Made by a program: the position numbers and the translations under genes | In this document: positions 1 through 4,996 of the stretch, piece by piece | Numbering within the stretch: position 1 is the first letter of the stretch | Layout: the number at the start of each line of letters is the position of its first letter | Source of the DNA: an uncultured Veillonellaceae bacterium | GTDB lineage: Bacteria > Bacillota > Negativicutes > Veillonellales > Megasphaeraceae | Reading direction: 5' to 3' | NCBI GenBank assembly: GCA_900546795.1 | Contig: UREG01000053.1 | Coordinates: 1 to 11,051 of the forward strand | Length of the DNA: 11,051 nucleotides | Notes under the pieces: generated by a model | The model's database searches: none | What the model saw: the letters and a program-made list of their open reading frames with translations, nothing else | What the model was told of the DNA's origin: nothing

Positions 1-18
1 GGCCAGAATAGTCTGGCC
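1..18 (-). terminator. Probable rho-independent terminator stem after the cysteine desulfidase-like gene (cut by window edge)
   Basis: The first 18 bases form a perfect 7-bp inverted repeat (GGCCAGA / TCTGGCC) around a 4-base ATAG loop. It lies 17 bases past the stop codon of the minus-strand gene that ends at 36, which is the usual place for an intrinsic terminator. The T-tract expected on the minus strand would lie to the left of base 1 and cannot be seen. No T-run follows on the plus strand, so a plus-strand terminator is less likely. Confidence 0.6.
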
Positions 19-35
19 GGTTCTTATCTGCTCGC

Positions 36-1280
36 TTAGTCTTTCAACATTTCTTTTAAAATAACGATGTCCGTTTCTTTCATCCCTACGCGGCCAATCG
101 TACCGACCGTCGTAATGGTTTCATCTATCGTTTTCTTTACAATACCGTCTCCGGCTTTAAACGTATTCTGCGTTTTCGCTTGTTTATATCCAAGCAAAGC
201 CGCTTCCAAAGCCGTAGCAATTTTAATTGCGCAGGACGCTTTTGCCCCATCGCATACCATACCGGAAGTACATGCTAAGGAGTTCGTCAATACGCCGGCA
301 ATCACATCTTTCGATTCTTTATTCAGGAATGCAATCCCTGCTGCACTGGCCGAAGCTGCGCTGACAACACCGCAATATGCTGACAGTTTGCCGATACCGT
401 CTTTCATATACAAGCCAATCAGGTTTGCAAATACCAATGCGCGGTGCAGTTCCTCTTCCGATGCATTCAATTTCTGAGCCGTCAAAATAATCGGCACAGA
501 CACCGTAATGCCCTGGTTGCCGCTTCCGGAGTTGATAACTACCGGCAGTGCACAGCCGCTCATACGCGCATCAGAACCAGCGGCCGCATGTGCGCGCAGC
601 ACTTTATTAAAGTCTTCTCCAGCATCTTCCATCAGCAATTTGCCAATGTTGGATCCCCAAGAATTCGCCAATCCTTCTTTTGCGATAGCCAAATTGTATT
701 TGATTTCTGTATTTAAAATATCCCGTACGCCGTCAATATTTCCATTTATAGCGAAATCGTAGATTTCATCGAAGCTGAAATGATCGCAGTGTTCCTGCTT
801 TTCTTCCTCTTCTGTTTTTTCATACAGCACTTCGCCGTCTTTCTTTATTTCGATAATATTAGTATGACCATTCTTTACGGTCACAGAAGCTTCCCCATTT
901 TTACCCGCTGCAATTACGGTGATATACAAATTTTCTACTCCGGGAACTAAATCAACCGTACAGAATTTATCTGCAAACAGTTTTTCCGCTAGTGTAATAT
1001 CTTCTTCTTTTACCGCTTCCAGGACTTCAAGCTTGCGGTCCGCTCCCTTTACGATCGCGCCGAGAATCACGCTGTACTCAATGCCTTTTTTACCGTTGGA
1101 ATTCGGAATGATTACACTTTTTGCATTTTTGATCATATTGCCGCTGCAGTTTACCTGTAAATGTTCCGGGAACTCACCCAACACTTCGGCAGCTTTCGCC
1201 GCAGTAAATGCCAACGCAATCGGTTCCGTACATCCAAAGGCCGGAATCATTTCCTTGTTCAACAGTGTAATAAAATCCAT
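36..1280 (-). CDS. L-cysteine desulfidase / UPF0597 (CyuA, YhaM-like) family Fe-S lyase
   Basis: The 414-residue protein belongs to the serine dehydratase alpha-like UPF0597 family, which includes E. coli CyuA (YhaM) and the Methanocaldococcus L-cysteine desulfidase. Characterised members break L-cysteine into pyruvate, ammonia and sulfide in the cytoplasm with a [4Fe-4S] cluster and no PLP. The family N-terminus is present (GCTEP, Cys17; NCSGN, Cys45), as is the C-terminal Cys343-x6-Cys350 pair in a CDGAKASC motif, with Cys303 40 residues earlier. These spacings match the cluster cysteines reported for the archaeal enzyme (282, 322, 329, as I recall them), and Cys17 would be its proposed catalytic cysteine (25). 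The central GSDARMSGCALPVV and GSGNQG segments are also family hallmarks. The start is set by GAGGTG at 1288-1293, 7 bases before the ATG. It is the last gene of the LysR-flanked cluster but has its own promoter. The substrate could be cysteine, serine or a related amino acid; the family call is secure. Confidence 0.85.
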   Translation of the reverse strand: MDFITLLNKEMIPAFGCTEPIALAFTAAKAAEVLGEFPEHLQVNCSGNMIKNAKSVIIPNSNGKKGIEYSVILGAIVKGADRKLEVLEAVKEEDITLAEKLFADKFCTVDLVPGVENLYITVIAAGKNGEASVTVKNGHTNIIEIKKDGEVLYEKTEEEEKQEHCDHFSFDEIYDFAINGNIDGVRDILNTEIKYNLAIAKEGLANSWGSNIGKLLMEDAGEDFNKVLRAHAAAGSDARMSGCALPVVINSGSGNQGITVSVPIILTAQKLNASEEELHRALVFANLIGLYMKDGIGKLSAYCGVVSAASASAAGIAFLNKESKDVIAGVLTNSLACTSGMVCDGAKASCAIKIATALEAALLGYKQAKTQNTFKAGDGIVKKTIDETITTVGTIGRVGMKETDIVILKEMLKD

Positions 1281-1322
1281 GTCTTTGCACCTCTTATTTA
1301 CAAAATTTAATCTAGCTCACAT

Positions 1323-1331
1323 ATTATATCA
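1323..1331 (-). promoter_or_regulatory. Extended -10 promoter for the cysteine desulfidase-like gene
   Basis: Read on the minus strand this is TGATATAAT, a perfect extended -10 element (TGn followed by TATAAT). No good -35 hexamer lies 17 bases upstream, which is acceptable for extended -10 promoters. Predicted transcription would start near 1316, giving a leader of about 36 bases to the ATG at 1280. It suggests the desulfidase-like gene can be expressed apart from the two genes upstream. Confidence 0.55.
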
Positions 1332-1388
1332 TATAACAAGTGATAATGCGCTCTCGTAATAAAAAATTTTATCTACCTTTAATAAAAA

Positions 1389-2372
1389 TTATTGTTTAAT
1401 GATTTCTTTAATACACGCTTGGATCGTATCATGATTAAACGGATAACGAATGACGCATCCCGGCGCCATGATCAGATGTTTCTTATGGGTAAGTTCTTTC
1501 ATTGCCGCAATATCTTTAAGCAGGGACAGCCGATTATCCTGGGTAATGCTGCTCCGTTCGATACCCCCGACGATGCAGGTATGCGGCGCTTCTTTCAAAA
1601 ACGTTTCCGGCGACGGTTCTGTTTCCCATACATGGAAGCTCATTCCTTGAACAGGATAATCCTTCACCAAATCAAACATGATATTGTTCCCGTGTATATG
1701 CGCTACATTGAACCAAGCTTCTTTAGGAAGATTTTCCAAAACCATTTTATCGAAAGGAACGCCAAATTCTTTATAGATTTCTTTCGTTGCTTTATCGAGA
1801 GAAGATATTTGAGATGCAAAGAAAATCCCAGCACAGCCCATCTTTATCGCTTCTGCAGCATGTGCCACCGTAACTTCTGCAATCACCTTCAGCGCCCGCT
1901 TTACTTTATCCGGGCAAATCTTTATGTGTTCCAAAACTTTATCCCGCGACATTTTGCAGGCCGTTGTCAGCGGTGAGAATTCCGTAGCAATAACAGGAGC
2001 TTCATTACCGATTTTATCCATCAGAAGCCGGATAGAACGGAGTTCACGGCCATACGCACCTTTTGTTACATCGACAGGCTGGATCTTATCCCAGTCTTCC
2101 GGCGTCTCAATTACAGTTTTTACCAGCTTGGAAACGCCGCCTTTAAGGACTTCGCTGTAATCGCATTCACAGCCAAAATCTTCAATCGCAAACATACCGT
2201 TCGCCATCGTTTTTACAAAGTCTAAATCCAATTCTTTATAGAAATTATAGGTATAATCCGCCAATCGTTCGGCATCTAAATCGATACCCGGCAAATGCGA
2301 CCAAAAGCTATACGGAATTCGATCTACTTCCTGTCCCTGTAATGCTGCCTGAATCCGTTCTGTTTTATTCAT
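1389..2372 (-). CDS. Uroporphyrinogen decarboxylase-family protein, MtaA/CmuA-like methyltransferase type
   Basis: The 327-residue protein has the TIM-barrel URO-D family layout: an N-terminal 'NKTERIQAALQGQEVDRIP' segment typical of methylcobamide methyltransferase-like members, and a putative zinc site. In MtaA-type enzymes the zinc is held by H-x-C and a distal Cys. Here the equivalents are His225-Ile-His227-Gly and Cys306 (APGC), with a distance close to that in MtaA. The active-site arginine/aspartate signature of true haem-pathway HemE near the N-terminus is not seen, so I do not call it hemE. Methyl transfer from a corrinoid protein or methyl compound to a thiol acceptor is therefore a better guess than decarboxylation. 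No corrinoid protein or activator is in the window. The gene follows the M24 gene by 27 bases. AGAGGA at 2385-2390 lies 12 bases before the ATG, a slightly long spacing. The exact reaction is unknown. Confidence 0.8.
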   Translation of the reverse strand: MNKTERIQAALQGQEVDRIPYSFWSHLPGIDLDAERLADYTYNFYKELDLDFVKTMANGMFAIEDFGCECDYSEVLKGGVSKLVKTVIETPEDWDKIQPVDVTKGAYGRELRSIRLLMDKIGNEAPVIATEFSPLTTACKMSRDKVLEHIKICPDKVKRALKVIAEVTVAHAAEAIKMGCAGIFFASQISSLDKATKEIYKEFGVPFDKMVLENLPKEAWFNVAHIHGNNIMFDLVKDYPVQGMSFHVWETEPSPETFLKEAPHTCIVGGIERSSITQDNRLSLLKDIAAMKELTHKKHLIMAPGCVIRYPFNHDTIQACIKEIIKQ

Positions 2373-2399
2373 GATGATGTCCCATCCTCTCGTAAATGA

Positions 2400-3593
2400 T
2401 CAGTCTGATTTAATTACGATCTTATCGCTTCTAAAATCAGTAAGCACTTCATATCCCAGCGTTGTTACCAATACTGTATCAGAATGACGCACTCCGCCCA
2501 GTTCACGAGTCATGAGGCCCGGCTCTACCGTAAATATCATCCCCGGCTGCAGCAAACGTTTATTGCCTGCGGCAAGCGATGGATATTCATGCGCAGACAG
2601 TCCGATTCCATGTCCGCACCGCCCTGGCAAAATATGCCCAAATCCAGCTTTTTCCATTTCTTTTATCGCCGTTTCATACAAAAACTCAAATGAAATTCCT
2701 GGCTGAATTACAGAGAATACCGCTTCCCGAGCCGCCAGTACCGCATCATATAGACGATGTTTCGTTTGATTGGCTTTTCCAACCAATACTGTCCGTTCTA
2801 TTTCTGCGGCATAACCATCGAGTCTTGCCCATGCCATAGGAAGCACAACGTCTCCTTTTCGGGGCAGATAATCGCGGGGACAATCGCATCCATACGCAAT
2901 ATGACTGTTGGACATGCACCACACATTCAATCCGTCCAACATGGGACTGCCGGGACTTCCAAATCCTGCGATCTCCTCTTTTGGATATTCTTGCTGCCAG
3001 AATTTTCTCATTGCATACTGCCCTTGGGTACAGGCTTGGGCTTCCGCCGCACCTTGATCCAGCGCTTTTATTGCTGCCTCAATCCCCACCGCCGCTATAG
3101 CAGCCGATTGCCGAATTCTCTGTATTTCATAAGCGTCTTTAATCAGCCGCATATTTCGCAGCTGCGGACTAATATCAATGATATCTGCCGGATGTATTCG
3201 TTCCGTCAATTGCCGAACCATATTCATCGTCATATGGTTTCCTTCAATTCCTATTTTTCCGCGCACCGCTCCTATCAGAGCCGCTAAAACATCTATCGGC
3301 TCCATTCCCAGCGATGTATTTCCGCCCCATTTGCCAAACAAAGCCACCTGCTCCAATACCCCATCGTCCACGGCATGGTCTTTGCGAATCGCATGCACGA
3401 TCAAGTACGGCTTTTTATTTTTTTGAATCCATACGAACGCTGGCTTGCTAAAAATAATAGGATTAAAGTGAGAACAATAATAGACATTCTCTGGACTGCT
3501 GATAATGACCGTGTCGAGTTGATTTTCTTCCATGTATTCCTGCAATATATGAATTCTTTTTTCTACTGCTGCTTTACATTCCATATTCATCAT
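2400..3593 (-). CDS. Creatinase-like M24 family hydrolase (non-canonical metal site)
   Basis: The 397-residue protein has the two-domain creatinase/prolidase architecture: an N-terminal creatinase_N domain (about 10-145) and a C-terminal pita-bread M24 domain (about 155-390). The M24 landmarks are visible: His231 (SNSH), KGDVVL...DGY...ERT (247-268), GHGIG (His328) and VEPG (Glu357). Three of the five canonical metal ligands are altered: the first Asp aligns with Met253, the second with Glu264 and the last Glu with Ser371 (VRHSD). His231, Glu266 (ERT) and Glu357 instead line up with the metal-free creatinase catalytic set (His232, Glu262, Glu358 in the Pseudomonas enzyme). The length also matches creatinase, about 400 residues. 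It is therefore probably a C-N hydrolase of a small molecule (creatine-, ectoine- or guanidino-like) and not an Xaa-Pro peptidase; the substrate is not known. It is the first gene of the cluster, with GAGG at 3601-3604, 7 bases before the first ATG. A second ATG directly follows and could also serve. Confidence 0.82.
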   Translation of the reverse strand: MMNMECKAAVEKRIHILQEYMEENQLDTVIISSPENVYYCSHFNPIIFSKPAFVWIQKNKKPYLIVHAIRKDHAVDDGVLEQVALFGKWGGNTSLGMEPIDVLAALIGAVRGKIGIEGNHMTMNMVRQLTERIHPADIIDISPQLRNMRLIKDAYEIQRIRQSAAIAAVGIEAAIKALDQGAAEAQACTQGQYAMRKFWQQEYPKEEIAGFGSPGSPMLDGLNVWCMSNSHIAYGCDCPRDYLPRKGDVVLPMAWARLDGYAAEIERTVLVGKANQTKHRLYDAVLAAREAVFSVIQPGISFEFLYETAIKEMEKAGFGHILPGRCGHGIGLSAHEYPSLAAGNKRLLQPGMIFTVEPGLMTRELGGVRHSDTVLVTTLGYEVLTDFRSDKIVIKSD

Positions 3594-3640
3594 AAAAGCC
3601 CCTCTTTCCCATCTTATATAAACCTACAAATAAAATGGGT

Positions 3641-3666
3641 ATATATATTTGTCATGTAATATATAT
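3641..3666. promoter_or_regulatory. 26-bp AT-rich palindrome at the promoter of the M24-led cluster
   Basis: Two perfect 9-bp arms (ATATATATT at 3641-3649 and AATATATAT at 3658-3666) flank an 8-base spacer, TGTCATGT. The right arm touches the proposed -10 hexamer of the minus-strand promoter, and the left arm would lie in the first part of the transcript. That position suits an operator for a repressor or LysR-type regulator. Simple TA-rich sequence can form such symmetry by chance, which limits confidence. Confidence 0.45.
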
Positions 3667-3694
3667 TATATCTCACATTAGAATAAATTGTATA
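3665..3694 (-). promoter_or_regulatory. Candidate sigma-A promoter for the M24-UROD cluster
   Basis: On the minus strand a perfect TATAAT -10 hexamer occupies 3670-3665. It is preceded at an 18-base spacing by TATACA (3694-3689), a partial match to TTGACA. The start of transcription would fall near 3658, leaving a leader of about 65 bases before the M24 start codon. The weak -35 is typical of promoters that need an activator such as a LysR-type regulator. Confidence 0.45.
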
Positions 3695-3734
3695 AATCTA
3701 ATAAAGACAGAGAGTATTTTTACAGTAAACGATC

Positions 3735-3746
3735 TTGAATGTTCAA
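3735..3746. repeat. Short dyad TTGAA-TG-TTCAA
   Basis: This is a 5-bp perfect inverted repeat with a 2-base centre in the divergent spacer, about 40 bases upstream of the proposed -35 of the M24 promoter. It sits where an upstream recognition site for a LysR-type activator would be expected. Function is inferred only from position and symmetry. Confidence 0.3.
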
Positions 3747-3793
3747 TAAAACAAGAATCAACTCTACTCTGATACAGTATATGTTTATATTGC

Positions 3794-3819
3794 CGGCAAA
3801 AAGATCGTGCCCTTTGCCG
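3794..3819. repeat. Inverted repeat CGGCAAA / TTTGCCG
   Basis: The 7-bp arms at 3794-3800 and 3813-3819 are separated by 12 bases. It is the most GC-rich patch in an otherwise AT-rich intergenic region. It has no clear T-tract on either side, so an operator or an RNA stem is more likely than a terminator. Confidence 0.3.
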
Positions 3820-3833
3820 CCTTACTATTTTTC

Positions 3834-3853
3834 AGAAGGTTTCCGGAACTTCT
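3834..3853. repeat. Imperfect palindrome centred on TTCCGGAA
   Basis: The segment runs AGAAGG-TTTCCGGAA-CTTCT: an 8-bp perfect palindrome, TTCCGGAA at 3841-3848, flanked by complementary AGAAG and CTTCT with two extra bases on the left side. With no loop it makes a poor RNA hairpin but a plausible protein-binding site. It is about 90 bases upstream of the LysR -10 element. Confidence 0.3.
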
Positions 3854-3940
3854 TATCTTTATGATATACGCTCTTTCTTTTTCGGTCTAACAGTCTTTAC
3901 CAAAACTCATTACAATCATTTACTTGTAGCATACTTATTG

Positions 3941-3949
3941 TGATACAAT
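3941..3949 (+). promoter_or_regulatory. Extended -10 promoter of the LysR-type regulator gene
   Basis: TGATACAAT matches the extended -10 consensus (TGn then TATAAT) with one mismatch. Transcription would start near 3956, about 28 bases before the ATG at 3984. There is no clear -35 hexamer. A second TATAAT at 3953-3958 is too close to the ribosome binding site to be the better choice. Confidence 0.45.
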
Positions 3950-3967
3950 GAATATAATGCCGAATCT

Positions 3968-3974
3968 AAAGGAG
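3968..3974 (+). promoter_or_regulatory. Ribosome binding site that sets the LysR start
   Basis: AAAGGAG lies 9 bases before the ATG at 3984. An in-frame ATG at 3948 is upstream of this site and overlaps the -10 element, so 3984 is chosen as the start. Confidence 0.8.
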
Positions 3975-3983
3975 ATATCTGCT

Positions 3984-4913
3984 ATGAATTTATTAAATTT
4001 AGAGTATTTTTTAATTGTAACGGAAGAAATGAATTTTACTAAAGCGGCTAAACGTCTGTTTATCTCCCAGCAAGCGCTGAGCCAGCATATCCAAAAGCTG
4101 GAAAAACACTTTGGAATCTTATTGTTTGACCGCACACCGCCGCTAACGCTCACGCCAGCCGGAAAAAGCCTTGAAAAATATGCCCGCCAGCTGTTGGCAC
4201 TCCAACGGGAAAGCGAACGGGAATTACAGGATATCAAAGACTTTCGTTCCAGTGAAGTTACTGTTGGTGTTACTCACGTAAGAGGCGCAGTCATGCTGCC
4301 TTATCTATCGACGCACTTCTATAAAGAATTTCCACAGGTAACCATCCATCTTTTTGAAGGCACGTCTCTTGAAGTGCAGGAAGCGCTTTTAGAAGGACGT
4401 ATTGACGTATCCATTGGTTTTCCGCCGATCCATACGCACTTAGTCACTTCCGAGTTTCTCATGGAAGATCAGTTCCAGCTAGTTGTTCCGGAAACTATTA
4501 TCGATACCTATATTCCAGAGCAGAAAGACATGCTCCTCTCAGTCTCTGAACCCTCTATCCAGGTATTCAAAAATTGTCCGTTCCTTCGCATCGCCTCCAA
4601 TACGTGGGCTGGCGCTCGCTTTGACGAATTTTGCCGAAAAGCAAATTTCTCTCCTTTAATTCGTTTGGAAACAAAAAATTTAGGAACCCTAATCTCTTTA
4701 TGCATGGCTGGATTTGGCATCATCATGTGCTCAGATATATTTTTACGAAATAAACCGCTCTTTTCTCCTAATTCTCAAGTTCGCCTTTTTACCTATCCAT
4801 TGAAAAATCATCTTTCCGAGCATTATACCGCCATCAATTATCTTACTCATAAATATAGACCCCAAGCCGTTCAAGAATTTATTCGTATTTCCAAAGAAGT
4901 CCTCCATAACTAA
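3984..4913 (+). CDS. LysR-family transcriptional regulator
   Basis: The 309-residue protein begins MNLLNLEYFLIVTEEMNFTK, the classic LysR N-terminus. A winged helix-turn-helix spans residues 18-37 (AAKRLFISQQALSQHIQKLE) and LLFDRT follows near 46-51. The C-terminal two-lobed periplasmic-binding-protein-like effector domain runs from about residue 88 to 300, with recognisable features such as ELQD-linker to VTVGVTH, EGRIDVSIGF and GTLISLCMAGFGIIMCSD. The length is typical (about 300). It is read divergently from the M24-UROD-desulfidase cluster, which suggests it is that cluster's local, inducer-responsive regulator; the inducer is unknown. The gene ends just before a strong bidirectional terminator. 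Confidence 0.92.
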   Translation: MNLLNLEYFLIVTEEMNFTKAAKRLFISQQALSQHIQKLEKHFGILLFDRTPPLTLTPAGKSLEKYARQLLALQRESERELQDIKDFRSSEVTVGVTHVRGAVMLPYLSTHFYKEFPQVTIHLFEGTSLEVQEALLEGRIDVSIGFPPIHTHLVTSEFLMEDQFQLVVPETIIDTYIPEQKDMLLSVSEPSIQVFKNCPFLRIASNTWAGARFDEFCRKANFSPLIRLETKNLGTLISLCMAGFGIIMCSDIFLRNKPLFSPNSQVRLFTYPLKNHLSEHYTAINYLTHKYRPQAVQEFIRISKEVLHN

Positions 4914-4946
4914 ACCAGCGCAAAACCATGTGATCTTTCTCTGCAT

Positions 4947-4988
4947 AAAAAAACTACGGTACAGAAATAAATCTGTACCGTAGTTTTT
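4947..4988. terminator. Bidirectional rho-independent terminator between convergent lysR and glmS
   Basis: A perfect 15-bp stem pairs 4951-4965 with 4972-4986 around a 6-base loop, AATAAA. The stem is flanked by an A7 run on the left (4947-4953) and a T5 run on the right (4984-4988), so it can end transcription in both directions. It is 34 bases after the LysR stop and 8 bases past the glmS stop, the ideal place for two genes pointing at each other. Confidence 0.93.
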
Positions 4989-4996
4989 ATTTTATC

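Larger units (their letters stand above)
3594..3983. promoter_or_regulatory. Divergent intergenic control region between the hydrolase cluster and the LysR regulator
   Basis: About 390 bases without a convincing gene separate the divergently read M24 and LysR genes. The stretch is AT-rich and carries a promoter for each direction plus four inverted repeats: 3641-3666, 3735-3746, 3794-3819 and 3834-3853. LysR-type regulators usually bind in such divergent spacers and control both their own gene and the neighbouring operon. The gap is longer than the common 100-200 bases, so an additional small RNA or a second regulator site is possible, but no ORF with a ribosome binding site was recognised. 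Confidence 0.6.

Noticed and set aside
1335..1392. AT-rich repeats after the UROD-family gene as an intrinsic terminator
   Set aside because: The A- and T-runs can pair only weakly and there is no GC-containing stem, so I do not call a terminator.
1389..2372. True haem-pathway uroporphyrinogen decarboxylase (hemE)
   Set aside because: The N-terminal arginine/aspartate active-site signature is absent, and a zinc-type HxH...C site plus the catabolic-looking context favour a methyltransferase-like role.
2757..3287. Plus-strand open frame of 176 codons, and shorter ones nearby
   Set aside because: They are antisense to the M24 gene. The residue composition and lack of motifs indicate shadow frames.
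2400..3593. Ordinary Xaa-Pro dipeptidase or aminopeptidase
   Set aside because: Three of the five metal ligands are not conserved, so the canonical two-metal peptidase mechanism is unlikely.
3948..3983. Upstream in-frame ATG for the LysR gene
   Set aside because: It overlaps the extended -10 element and lies before the AAAGGAG site, and the 12-residue extension is not part of the usual LysR N-terminus.
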